Shown one piece after another: positions 42,990-51,486 of a DNA stretch of 64,000 nt; position 1 is the first letter of the stretch, and each line of letters starts with the position of its first letter. Location: positions 1 to 64,000 of the forward strand of contig CAXBLG010000004.1 in the NCBI GenBank assembly GCA_963976395.1, read 5' to 3'. The notes under the pieces were generated by a model that saw only the letters and a list, made by a program, of their open reading frames with translations, ran no database searches and was not told the origin of the DNA. The position numbers and the translations under genes were made by a program. Source of the stretch: UBA11612 sp963976395 (lineage in GTDB: Bacteria; Pseudomonadota; Alphaproteobacteria; Rhodospirillales; Rhodospirillaceae).

Positions 42990-44111
42990 TTACTCGGCCT
43001 GAGCCGTTTCTGTTTCCGCCGGCGTATGGATCACAAAAGCGGGAATCGCCCCAACCCGCATCGCACTAGAGATTGCCGTGCATTTGCCGGTTTCCGGGTC
43101 CGGGAATCCATCCGCGAAGTCGTTCAGCGTCTGATACAGGCCCGGACAGTTGTAGCCGGTCAGAATGGACGTGATGACGCTGGCATGCACCACATGCTCC
43201 CAGCGCTGCTCCAAATCATAGTACCCGCCCACAATGCCCTTAAGTCCGCCATCAGCCAAAAGCTCGCCCTTGAACCGGGCATCGCGAATCCAATGTTCGC
43301 TGTGAATGACTTGCTGATGAACTTCGAGATGCAGGTCAAACGGCTCTGTTGTGACAACACCGTTCACGATTTTGCCCTTGGTGACATTGTGAAAGCGCTG
43401 GTCGGGGTGCACGGTTAAACTTTGATACCGCAAGATTTCACCGGCGGGATCAAGCATCACAGATCCCGTACCCGAATAAAAACCGACCGTGATGTCATCG
43501 TCATTGAGCTTGTCGTCAACATCGCTCAACTCGATCAACACGGAGTAAGATCCGTCTTTCAACGTCGCGGGTGTCGTGTTGTCGAAATCGCCCCCGGCCA
43601 TATAGGCGCGGGTACAACCAACAGCGCGTCCCATTTGGTTATCGATGCCGGGCTCACCATCGAATCCGGTGAAGTTGGGATGGCCGCAGGTGTTCGGCGC
43701 CGCTGTTTTGGCAGTTGTTGTGCCCATGCCATCAAGATTGAGGCCATGGTGAACTTTGCTTTGATAAGTTTTAAGTCCGTAATTTTTAAATTCTGTGGGG
43801 TTGCTACACGCATTCAGGTTTCCACGACGGCCCACAAGCTGCCCCAACTCTCGCCCATTTTCAGGGGCCGCGAGCCGCTCGCGTTCCGCATCCGGCAAAT
43901 CTTCAAGGTAAAGCTCGCGCGCGCCTGTGTTGAGACCATCAGGACATGCCTCGGGAGTCGCTTCGGCCGACGCGTAGTTGAAATCCCACGCCAGGAATCC
44001 GAAAGTCCGGCCATCGGCTTGGGCATAGGCCACGGGAGTGGATATCAAAAGAAGTGCCATTGAACCGGCGGTAAATCCACCAACATGTAATTCTCGGCGT
44101 AAGACTTTCAT
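42990..44111 (-). CDS. Secreted protein of unknown function (first gene of the DUF1592 cassette)
   Basis: 373 residues with a signal peptide (SMALLLISTPVAYA, cleaved before QADG near residue 33). The mature part has several cysteines, a GGDFDNTTPATLKDGSYSVLIELSDVDDK segment that looks like a beta sandwich, and histidine-rich spots (LHLEVHQQVIHSEHW). I do not recognise the family. Start 44111 is chosen from a GGAGG box 7 bases upstream; five more upstream codons are open. The next gene starts 48 bases downstream, so the three genes form one operon. Confidence 0.75.
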   Translation of the reverse strand: MKVLRRELHVGGFTAGSMALLLISTPVAYAQADGRTFGFLAWDFNYASAEATPEACPDGLNTGARELYLEDLPDAERERLAAPENGRELGQLVGRRGNLNACSNPTEFKNYGLKTYQSKVHHGLNLDGMGTTTAKTAAPNTCGHPNFTGFDGEPGIDNQMGRAVGCTRAYMAGGDFDNTTPATLKDGSYSVLIELSDVDDKLNDDDITVGFYSGTGSVMLDPAGEILRYQSLTVHPDQRFHNVTKGKIVNGVVTTEPFDLHLEVHQQVIHSEHWIRDARFKGELLADGGLKGIVGGYYDLEQRWEHVVHASVITSILTGYNCPGLYQTLNDFADGFPDPETGKCTAISSAMRVGAIPAFVIHTPAETETAQAE

Positions 44112-44322
44112 GCGCCACCCTCCCAAGCGATCCGCATATGGCCTTGAATGACACCGGAGAACATCAAATAGGCCAAATACGACCTTTCGGTCTCCGGCAC
44201 CTCAAGGCACCTGAAGCGATTAGAAAATATCGAAAAACCCACGCCTCAGCAATGCAAAGCATGTAACCATTGGGTGTCTCAGTATGATTATTCGTTTTTT
44301 TAGGGCCTCTTTTTTTGCGAAT

Positions 44323-44337
44323 TCGCCATATTGGCGA
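44323..44337. promoter_or_regulatory. Palindromic operator-like site before the flavoprotein gene
   Basis: TCGCCA-TAT-TGGCGA is a perfect 6-base inverted repeat with a 3-base centre. It lies in the 332-base interval between the two divergent genes (44112-44443), and just upstream of a TATAAT -10 candidate (44345-44350) that reads toward the plus-strand gene. A dimeric repressor (TetR- or GntR-like) here would block transcription; which one is unknown. The remaining interval is AT-rich and shows no other coding signal. Confidence 0.45.
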
Positions 44338-44344
44338 GCGCTTA

Positions 44345-44350
44345 TATAAT
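44345..44350 (+). promoter_or_regulatory. Candidate -10 box TATAAT
   Basis: A perfect TATAAT hexamer 94 bases before the flavoprotein ATG at 44444. A -35 at 17 bases spacing would read TTCGCC (44322-44327), a weak match that overlaps the palindrome at 44323-44337, so an activator or repressor may act here. Confidence 0.4.
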
Positions 44351-44443
44351 CGACTTCGCGCCCCGTTTACTCTGTGAGGCGGCGGGACCGTAGGGCGACG
44401 TAAATAAACATATACAGATCATAGCCTTGGAGGGGAGAGCGAT

Positions 44444-45892
44444 ATGGCTGACAGCCTGGAAAAGGAGGCACAGAGCGCGGATGTCATCATAGTCGGCTTG
44501 GGCGCGGCGGGGGCTTCTGCAGCCATAGAGGCCCGTGCGCAGGGAGCAGACGTCCTCGTTTTAGAGCGCGCATCGGCTGGAGGCGGTTCGACCGCTTACT
44601 CGGGGGGCTTTGTATATCTGGGCGGCGGCACCCGGGTTCAAAAACATGTCGGTTTTGAGGACACCGCCGAGGAAATGTTCAAGTTTCTTATGGCCTCCAC
44701 CCCCGAGCCGGATGAGGAGAAGATCAGACTATATTGCGATGATAGCGTCACCCATTTCGAATGGCTCGAAGCCCAAGGCGTGACCTTCGACGACAGTTTC
44801 TATCCGCACAAGCACTTTGAGCATCCAACCAAGGATGGTCTCGCGTGGTCCGGTAATGAGAAGGCCTGGCCTTATTATGAAAAAGCAAAGCCCGCACCTC
44901 GCGGCCATAAAGTATTTGTCCCCACCGGCGAAGGCAAACTGGGTGAAGGTGGGTTTCACCTTGCCCACACGTTAGCGGATCGCGCCCGTGCTGCCGGGGC
45001 GCGCATAGAATGCGACGCGCGCGTTCTGGCGCTTATTCAGGACGACACCGGCCGCGTGACCGGCGTCCGCTACAAACAATTCGGCGAAGAAAAAACAGCT
45101 CACGCAAAACGCGGCGTGATGCTGACCACCGGCGGCTTCGGCGAAAACAAAGAAATGGCGAAAAAATACAGCCCGGAACTATCCGACGACAAAGTGACCG
45201 TTGTGGGCGCACCTTACGCCGACGGCTCTGGCATCGACCTTGGCCTCAGCGCAGGCGGCACCACCGGCTACATCGGCGCGCTGATCACCGCGCCGTTCTA
45301 TCCGCCCGCAAGCTTGCTGAAGGGCATTTTGGTCAACAAGGACGGGCAAAGATTTATCAACGAAGATTCCTATCACGGACGTTCATGCACCGCGTCGTTC
45401 CGCCAGCCCGGCGGTATTGCGTATCTCATTTGCGACAACGCAATCTTCGAGCGCCCCGAGTTCGGCAGCCAGCCGCTGATCGATGCGTGGGAAACGGTAA
45501 CCGACATGGAAAAGGGCTTAGGTATCACCACCGGCGCGCTGCAAAAAACCATTGCCGCTTACAACGCAAACGCCGCAAAGGGTGACGACCCCACCTTCCA
45601 CAAAATAAAAGAGTGGCTCCAGCCGCTCGATAACCCACCTTATGCCGCGCTTGATTGCAGCGTTGGTAAGGCGACCTACATGGGCTTCACCTTGGGCGGG
45701 TTGAAGGTTTCTAAAGACGGTGAAGTGCTGAACACAAAGGATCAGCCGGTGCGAGGCCTTTATGCGGCGGGGGCCTGCGCCTCGACTATTGCTCAAGACA
45801 GCATTGGGTACGCCAGCGGCACTTGCATTGGCGAGTCCACCTACTTCGGTCGCCGCGCGGGACGACATGCGGCAGGTCTGGTCCAACAATAG
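44444..45892 (+). CDS. FAD-dependent oxidoreductase of the fumarate reductase / ketosteroid dehydrogenase superfamily
   Basis: 482 residues. The N-terminal GxGxxG motif is IIVGLGAAGASAAIEARAQGADVLVLERAS, and FAD-contact regions are GGGSTAYSGGFVYLGGG and the terminal GLYAAGACASTIAQDSIGYASGTCIGESTYFGRRAG. No signal peptide. The family covers 3-ketosteroid dehydrogenases, fumarate reductases and related alkene reductases; I see no residue that settles which. Expression fits a repressible promoter (palindrome and TATAAT upstream). A GGAGGGGAG ribosome binding site precedes the ATG. Confidence 0.85.
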   Translation: MADSLEKEAQSADVIIVGLGAAGASAAIEARAQGADVLVLERASAGGGSTAYSGGFVYLGGGTRVQKHVGFEDTAEEMFKFLMASTPEPDEEKIRLYCDDSVTHFEWLEAQGVTFDDSFYPHKHFEHPTKDGLAWSGNEKAWPYYEKAKPAPRGHKVFVPTGEGKLGEGGFHLAHTLADRARAAGARIECDARVLALIQDDTGRVTGVRYKQFGEEKTAHAKRGVMLTTGGFGENKEMAKKYSPELSDDKVTVVGAPYADGSGIDLGLSAGGTTGYIGALITAPFYPPASLLKGILVNKDGQRFINEDSYHGRSCTASFRQPGGIAYLICDNAIFERPEFGSQPLIDAWETVTDMEKGLGITTGALQKTIAAYNANAAKGDDPTFHKIKEWLQPLDNPPYAALDCSVGKATYMGFTLGGLKVSKDGEVLNTKDQPVRGLYAAGACASTIAQDSIGYASGTCIGESTYFGRRAGRHAAGLVQQ

Positions 45893-45952
45893 TGGCTCGT
45901 CTAAAGTTCCCGTCTATTTAAAGGGTGGCCCATAAAAAAGGAGCTAAACAAC

Positions 45953-47104
45953 ATGCTCGGTGTACGACGGCATATAAGCGGCGTAATTTATGGGTTTATT
46001 CAATCTTATAATGCGGCATTTCGATCCGTATGGATTAACGTTGGCGCGGCTTTAGGTATTTGCATGGCTCTCACTCTTCCCGTCACCGCAGCCGACGCGC
46101 CGCCCAGCGACCTGCCCGTGGTTTGGGTCTTTTCCACCGGCGGCACCATTGCCGGCACGGGCTCCTCGCCCACCGATTTTTCAAACTACAAAGCCGGTAA
46201 AGTCACCGGCGATGATCTGGTTAAGGGCGTCCCCCAACTTGCCAAGGTTGCCACCATCCATGTCGAGCAAGTCGTCAACGTAAACAGTTCTGATTTGACC
46301 ACTGAAAACTTGCTGACGTTATCGCGGCGTATCAATGAAACTCTGTCCGACTCCGATGTTACGGGCGCAGTAGTGACGCACGGAACCAATACCCTTGAAG
46401 AAACCGCCTATTTCCTGAATCTCACTGTAAAATCCGACAAGCCGGTTGTGATCGTTGGGTCGATGCGGCCTTCGACCGCGATCAGCGCTGACGGCCCTCT
46501 CAATTTATTGAATGCCGTGCGCGTGGCTAGCGCACCAGAAGCGCGCGGCAAAGGCGCGTTGATTGTACTCAACGACGAGATCAATGGTGCCCGGGAAACA
46601 ACCAAAACCAACACCTTCCGCGTCGAGACATTCCGCGCCCCGGATTTTGGTTTTCTCGGTTATGTGGATGAAGACAAGGTTGCGTTCTATCGCGCTTCGA
46701 CCAAGCGGCACACGGTAAATACAGAGTTTGATGTCAGAGATTTAAAAGAATTGCCTGCTGTTGACGTGCTCTATTCCTATATTCAGCCGAGAGGAGAATT
46801 GCTCCAAGCGTTAGTGAAAGCCGGCAGTAAAGGCATCGTCTTCGCCGGAACGGGCGGCGGAGAACTTTCCAAATTTGAGAAGACTGCCATTGCAGACCTC
46901 TCTGACATGGAAAGATCGAAGCCTGTCCTGGTACGGGCGAGTCGAACCGGCAGCGGCCGTGTAATCGCCACGACTGAGCACGATAAGATGGGGCTCGTTC
47001 CTGCCGACAATCTCAATCCGCAGAAAGCGCGTATTTTGTTAATGCTCGCGCTGACGCAAACAACCGATCTGGCCGAGATACGCAGGATGTTCGCCGAGTA
47101 CTAA
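45953..47104 (+). CDS. Periplasmic type II L-asparaginase-like protein with altered active-site residue
   Basis: 383 residues. N-terminal hydrophobic segment (about 27-46, ending PVTAAD) suggests export. The nucleophile loop FSTGGTIAGTG and the KTNTF lysine (in GARETTKTNT) are present. The second active-site motif, normally HGTDT, reads HGTNT (VTHGTNTLEETAYFL), so the aspartate of the Thr-Lys-Asp triad is asparagine here. Asparaginases release ammonia from asparagine; this substitution could change specificity or activity. AAGGAG precedes the ATG. Lies 60 bases after the flavoprotein gene on the same strand. Confidence 0.85.
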   Translation: MLGVRRHISGVIYGFIQSYNAAFRSVWINVGAALGICMALTLPVTAADAPPSDLPVVWVFSTGGTIAGTGSSPTDFSNYKAGKVTGDDLVKGVPQLAKVATIHVEQVVNVNSSDLTTENLLTLSRRINETLSDSDVTGAVVTHGTNTLEETAYFLNLTVKSDKPVVIVGSMRPSTAISADGPLNLLNAVRVASAPEARGKGALIVLNDEINGARETTKTNTFRVETFRAPDFGFLGYVDEDKVAFYRASTKRHTVNTEFDVRDLKELPAVDVLYSYIQPRGELLQALVKAGSKGIVFAGTGGGELSKFEKTAIADLSDMERSKPVLVRASRTGSGRVIATTEHDKMGLVPADNLNPQKARILLMLALTQTTDLAEIRRMFAEY

Positions 47105-47711
47105 TGGCGTGCCGGAGGTGACGATTATACGTACTACTGAGAAATCGATACTAAGATCCGTCAGCTAGACAGTCCGTAAAAATTTCAAACTGTTGGTTTA
47201 ATTTCGACGGGTTGCCTGTAAACACGCCCTTTTTTAAATTTGAAGAGGGACCGATCTATATCAAGATTAGTTTTATCTGAACGAGACGCATTTTGCCGTC
47301 ACCACGTATAGGCTCTACCGGCGCCCATCTTCGTCACCTACCGCCACACCATTATTCTGCCTCCTCATTAAATTAAACGGGGTTCTGACCTGAACATAGG
47401 CGGTGATGTTCGAGGTTCCGTCAGGGCGTTCGCCCGATTTCAAATACATGAATATGAGGAGCCCTTAATCGTACAGCCTCGCCATAGGCGCCTGATTGAC
47501 AAGAATGGTCACGCATGAGCTGGGGAACAACCCGCTGGACGGCCATTTTCTCGGAATCTAAAAAAACCCCTTTCTCTTTAATTAGAATAATTCTAATCTG
47601 ATTCGGAGTTGAGGCTTGGGCATGTATTCGCCTCGGCTGTCGAATTCTGCTGACGCAGGGTCTTCCGCCTGATGCCAGCAAGGAAATTTAATTGAATTCA
47701 AGGAGAAAGAA
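47105..47711. promoter_or_regulatory. 607-bp gap before katG
   Basis: No gene that I would support is present; a 86-codon minus-strand frame at 47421-47681 has no signals. The interval is AT-rich near 47200-47280 and 47560-47600 and carries the palindrome at 47581-47597. It must contain the katG promoter; no clear -35/-10 pair is evident, although TAGAAT inside the palindrome resembles a -10. Confidence 0.35.
47581..47597. promoter_or_regulatory. Fur-family (Irr- or PerR-like) box before katG
   Basis: ATTAGAAT-A-ATTCTAAT is a perfect 17-base palindrome, 115 bases upstream of the katG start. It fits the Irr-box pattern TTAGAA-N3-TTCTAA and also the 7-1-7 layout of PerR boxes (TTATAAT-N-ATTATAA). 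Both regulators sense iron/heme or peroxide and control katG-type genes in known species. The TAGAAT in it may also be part of the -10 region, so binding would block transcription. Confidence 0.7.
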
Positions 47712-50054
47712 ATGTCGACTCAGTCAAAATGCCCCTTCTCCATGGGACAATCCGGGGGCCAATCCGGGGGCCAATCTGGGACCAGCCGCCGTGGTCTACT
47801 CGCCGCAACGACTGCCCTCGCCGCTGCCACTGCAACTCGCCCTTTAGGGGCTGCCGCACAATCGTCTGGCGGCGGAGCTCCATCACCTCATGCCGGAATG
47901 GGTTCGACCGCCGATGGCGGCCCGTCCAACACCAGATGGTGGCCGGGTCAGATCAATCTCAACATCTTGCATCAGCACTCGCCTGCCTCGAACCCAATGG
48001 ACCAGGACTTCAGCTACCCCGAGGCCTTTAAGAAGCTGGATTATGCTGCGCTCAAGAAAGATTTACGCACCTTGATGACCGACTCCCAAGAGTGGTGGCC
48101 TGCCGATTGGGGCCACTACGGCGGCCTTTTTATCCGCATGGCATGGCACAGCGCAGGCACGTATCGGACTGGCGATGGCCGTGGAGGCAGCGGCACAGGC
48201 AATCAACGCTTTGCGCCGGTGAACAGTTGGCCTGATAACGGCAACCTTGATAAGGCGCGCCGTCTGCTATGGCCCATCAAACAAAAATACGGCAATCAGA
48301 TTTCCTGGGCTGATCTTATGATTCTGACGGGCAATGTGGCGCTGGAGTCCATGGGATTCAAAACCTTTGGGTTCGGCGCCGGTCGCAAAGACATTTGGCA
48401 ACCCGAGGAAGATATTTATTGGGGCGCGGAAACCGAGTGGCTGGGAAATAAGCGTTATCGTGGTGACCGTGAGTTGGAAAACCCGCTGGCGGCCGTACAA
48501 ATGGGTTTGATTTATGTAAATCCCGAAGGCCCCGACGGCAAACCCGATCCGGTCGCATCAGGCCGTGACGTCCGCGAAACCTTCGGACGCATGGGCATGA
48601 ACGATGAGGAAACCGTAGCCTTGGTAGCCGGCGGCCACACGTTCGGTAAATCGCACGGCGCGGGCGATCCAAAACTTGTCGGGCCGGAACCCGAAGCCGC
48701 ACCGATTGAAGAACAGGGTTTGGGTTGGATCAATAAACTCGGTACCGGCAAAGGGAGTGACACGACCACCAGCGGCATTGAAGGTGCCTGGAAGCCGAAT
48801 CCGACGCAGTGGGACAACGGCTATTTCGACATGTTGTTCGGGTATGAGTGGGAATTGACCACGAGCCCAGCAGGCGCTCATCAGTGGACTCCGAAGAACA
48901 TAAAGTCCGAGCATCTTATTCCCGGTGCACATGATCCGTCCGAGAAGTATCCGCCAATGATGACGACGGCCGATTTATCGCTGCGCTTCGACCCAATTTA
49001 CGAACCGATCTCGCGGCGGTTTCACAAAAACCCGGAAGCCTTTGCCGATGCCTTCGCGCGTGCATGGTTTAAGCTCACTCACCGCGACATGGGGCCCAAA
49101 GCCCGTTACCTCGGACCTGAAGTGCCGAAAGAGGATCTGATCTGGCAAGACCCGATTCCAGCGGCGAGTCATCCGCTGATTGATGCCAAGGATGCCGCCG
49201 CTCTTAAAGCGACAATTCTGGCCAGCGGCCTGACGGTGAGTGAATTGGTGTCCACGGCCTGGGCTTCTGCCTCGACCTTCCGCGGGTCCGATAATCGGGG
49301 AGGTGCTAATGGTGCACGCGTGCGCCTTGCCCCGCAGAAGGACTGGGACGTCAACCAGCCCGCGCAACTCCGCAAGGTTTTGGCGAAGCTTGAGAGTATC
49401 CAGAAAGACTTCAACAGCGCAGCAAGTGGCGGCAAGAAAGTCTCGATGGCTGATCTCATCGTTCTTGGCGGCAATGCGGCAGTTGAAAAGGCTGCCAAAG
49501 ACGCGGGACAAACAGTAGAGGCTCCGTTCACGCCGGGCCGCACCGATGCTTCACAGCAACAGACCGATGTTGAAGGGTTCGCCGTGCTGGAACCGGAAGC
49601 CGATGGTTTCCGCAACTTCCAGAAAAAAGCCTATGTCGTGGCTGAGGAAGACATGCTGATCGACAAAGCGCAGTTACTGACTCTCAGCGCCCCTGAGATG
49701 ACGGTGCTTGTCGGTGGATTGCGTGTGCTGGGTACCAACGTCGGCGCTTCCAAACACGGGGTTTTCACACAGCGGGCCGGTCAACTGACCAACGACTTCT
49801 TCGTCAACCTGCTGGATATGGATACCGTCTGGAAGCCGGTCTCGGATTCCGCCGATGTGTTTGAAGGCCGCGACCGCAAAACCGGCCAAGCTAAATGGAC
49901 CGGGACGCGTGTGGACCTCGTATTCGGGTCAAACTCGCAGCTGCGGGCGTTGAGTGAGGTTTATGCCCAGACCGATGCCAAAGAGAAGTTTACGCATGAC
50001 TTCGTGGCGGCGTGGACCAAGGTTATGAACTTGGACCGTTTCGATCTGGCTTAG
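47712..50054 (+). CDS. katG: Catalase-peroxidase KatG with an inserted Tat-like signal
   Basis: The 780-residue heme enzyme removes hydrogen peroxide and acts as a peroxidase. The distal site R142, W145, H146 (IRMAWHSAG), the Tyr of GLIYVNPEG and the first Met of FGRMGM (Trp-Tyr-Met adduct) are present, as is AGGHTFGKSHG. The opening MSTQSKCPFSMG is the usual cytoplasmic KatG start, but it is followed by GQSG repeats, SRRGLL (26-27 are the arginines), a hydrophobic stretch (29-47) and AAAQ, a twin-arginine-like signal. This makes an exported (periplasmic) enzyme plausible, like KatP-type proteins. AAGGAG precedes the ATG. Confidence 0.95.
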   Translation: MSTQSKCPFSMGQSGGQSGGQSGTSRRGLLAATTALAAATATRPLGAAAQSSGGGAPSPHAGMGSTADGGPSNTRWWPGQINLNILHQHSPASNPMDQDFSYPEAFKKLDYAALKKDLRTLMTDSQEWWPADWGHYGGLFIRMAWHSAGTYRTGDGRGGSGTGNQRFAPVNSWPDNGNLDKARRLLWPIKQKYGNQISWADLMILTGNVALESMGFKTFGFGAGRKDIWQPEEDIYWGAETEWLGNKRYRGDRELENPLAAVQMGLIYVNPEGPDGKPDPVASGRDVRETFGRMGMNDEETVALVAGGHTFGKSHGAGDPKLVGPEPEAAPIEEQGLGWINKLGTGKGSDTTTSGIEGAWKPNPTQWDNGYFDMLFGYEWELTTSPAGAHQWTPKNIKSEHLIPGAHDPSEKYPPMMTTADLSLRFDPIYEPISRRFHKNPEAFADAFARAWFKLTHRDMGPKARYLGPEVPKEDLIWQDPIPAASHPLIDAKDAAALKATILASGLTVSELVSTAWASASTFRGSDNRGGANGARVRLAPQKDWDVNQPAQLRKVLAKLESIQKDFNSAASGGKKVSMADLIVLGGNAAVEKAAKDAGQTVEAPFTPGRTDASQQQTDVEGFAVLEPEADGFRNFQKKAYVVAEEDMLIDKAQLLTLSAPEMTVLVGGLRVLGTNVGASKHGVFTQRAGQLTNDFFVNLLDMDTVWKPVSDSADVFEGRDRKTGQAKWTGTRVDLVFGSNSQLRALSEVYAQTDAKEKFTHDFVAAWTKVMNLDRFDLA
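47748..47780 (+). repeat. katG: 12-base tandem repeat within the katG 5' end
   Basis: CAATCCGGGGGC occurs twice exactly (47748-47759, 47760-47771) and a third time in part with one change (47772-47780). It encodes the QSGGQSGGQSG stretch just before the twin arginines. Tandem 12-mers keep the frame, so copy number could vary by slippage and change the linker length without frame loss. Confidence 0.8.
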
Positions 50055-50065
50055 TGAGGATACAT

Positions 50066-50099
50066 GATCTGGCGTCGTCTATCACGCCGGCGCCAGATC
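50066..50099 (+). terminator. Long hairpin after katG
   Basis: GATCTGGCG (50066-50074) pairs fully with CGCCAGATC (50091-50099) around a 16-base loop. It begins 11 bases after the katG stop. No T run follows, so it is not a classical intrinsic terminator; it may end or protect the 3' end of the message. Confidence 0.5.
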
Positions 50100-50172
50100 A
50101 CCTTATCCTGAAGTAACGCTCTACGCGGCAGAGCCCTACCCCGCTGCGTTCAGCTTGGTTAGTTCCGATAAC

Positions 50173-50667
50173 CTACCACGGCTTTCTTTCAGGCACTTTC
50201 ACGTTACCTGCCAAAACCCGTGCCGTGATGTTCGGTAGTTCCTTCAACTCGTCCACTTGCTCGTAAATACGCGAGTATGTGGACTCCTTAATCTTCCATT
50301 TACCGTCCACCTTCACGTATTTGTCGCGGTAAATTGCCGCGCCGTGAGTGGATATTTTCGTATTCAAATCCAGAGACCAGTCTTGCAAATACCAAATGCC
50401 CTCGGCGCGATCGTCGGACAGCACGTCGATTTCCGGACAGTGACCGTTGTGAATAGAGGCGAATTGGTCGTGGAACGCCGCCGTCAGCGCGCCGACGATG
50501 TTATCTCGCCCTTCCGCCTCGAATTCGTAAGTGCCGCCGAAATAACAAATGCGAGCGTCGGGGATGAACATATCGGTCAGCGCATCCTTATCGGCGGTGT
50601 CAATCGAGCGAAAGTACCGGCCTTTGAGTTGTTTGATCAATTCAATGTCTTCAAGTCTGAGTGCCAT
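50173..50667 (-). CDS. SnoaL/NTF2-like protein
   Basis: 164 residues. The N-terminal LEDIELIKQLKGRYFRSIDTADKDALTDMFIPDARICY and the late KVDGKWKIKESTYSRIYE are typical of SnoaL_4-type (NTF2-fold) proteins that carry out isomerase, cyclase or dehydratase chemistry on steroid- or polyketide-like substrates. No catalytic role can be assigned from sequence. Downstream (39 bases) of an SDR in an acyl-CoA ligase-SDR-SnoaL run. Confidence 0.8.
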   Translation of the reverse strand: MALRLEDIELIKQLKGRYFRSIDTADKDALTDMFIPDARICYFGGTYEFEAEGRDNIVGALTAAFHDQFASIHNGHCPEIDVLSDDRAEGIWYLQDWSLDLNTKISTHGAAIYRDKYVKVDGKWKIKESTYSRIYEQVDELKELPNITARVLAGNVKVPERKPW

Positions 50668-50706
50668 TAGTAGTGCCTCCCTTTTCTTAAATGTAGCGTG
50701 TGTTGT

Positions 50707-51486
50707 TTACGGGGCGACGACTTCGCCGCCGTTGACGTCGAGGGTCGCGCCGGTCACGACGCTGGAATAATCAGACAGGAAAAACACAACAGCGCGCGCG
50801 CATTCCGCGTCCGGCGGAATTCGGCCCAGAGGAATGTTTGCCGCGACCGCCTTGATTTGATCCTCGACCGGCGTGCCTTGTTCCTTCTCCTGTGTCTGGA
50901 AGAAGCCCTCCACCGAGGGGCCCCACATCCAGCCGATGATGGTTGTGTTCACGCGAATGTTGAACTGTCCGAGTTCCACGGCCAGTTGTTTTGAAGCGGC
51001 TTGCAGGGCTGCCTTGCCGATTTGGTACGGCGCCTGGTAGGCGAGTGGTTTGCGAGTGACCATGCTGCCGATATTAACGATAGATCCACCATTTTTCTTG
51101 AGGTGCGGCAGTGCGGCCTGAGCCATACGCAAAGCGCCGAAGCACGTGACGTCCATCGCATCGCGCCAAACATCCAGATTGCCGCCGTCAAACAACTCAA
51201 ATGCTCCCATGGCGTAGGCGCTGTTCACCAACCCATCGACCCGTCCGAATGCCTTCACGGCCGCGCCCACTAGTCCTTCGCAATCCTTGGCGGATTTGAC
51301 ATCGGTGCGTACGGCAACAACATCGCCGCCCGCCGCCTTAATCTCCTTCGACAACGAGTCGAGAAAATCCTGCGACCGCGCGCCGATGGCAAGTTTCGCG
51401 CCTTCAGCGGCGACCATTAAAGCAAGCTGGCGGCCCATGCCTGGACCAACGCCGCTGATGATGATGACTTTATCTTTAAGAATCAT
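50707..51486 (-). CDS. Classical SDR oxidoreductase
   Basis: 259 residues with GVGPGMGRQLALMVA (nucleotide motif; the central GxG is GMG), NSAYAMGAF, IVNIGSMVTRKPLAYQAPYQIGKAAL (Ser and YxxxK present) and the ending VTGATLDVNGGEV. Likely NAD(P)-dependent alcohol/ketone redox on a ring or side-chain carbon. Its ATG overlaps the stop of the acyl-CoA ligase by 4 bases (ATGA), so the two are co-translated. Confidence 0.85.
   Translation of the reverse strand: MILKDKVIIISGVGPGMGRQLALMVAAEGAKLAIGARSQDFLDSLSKEIKAAGGDVVAVRTDVKSAKDCEGLVGAAVKAFGRVDGLVNSAYAMGAFELFDGGNLDVWRDAMDVTCFGALRMAQAALPHLKKNGGSIVNIGSMVTRKPLAYQAPYQIGKAALQAASKQLAVELGQFNIRVNTTIIGWMWGPSVEGFFQTQEKEQGTPVEDQIKAVAANIPLGRIPPDAECARAVVFFLSDYSSVVTGATLDVNGGEVVAP

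Noticed and set aside
47421..47681. 86-codon minus-strand open frame before katG
   Set aside because: Overlaps the Fur-type palindrome, lacks a ribosome binding site and a recognisable domain; kept only as a note.
47748..47780. Repeats in katG as a CRISPR-like array
   Set aside because: Direct 12-mers without spacers inside a coding region, in frame; simple tandem repeats.
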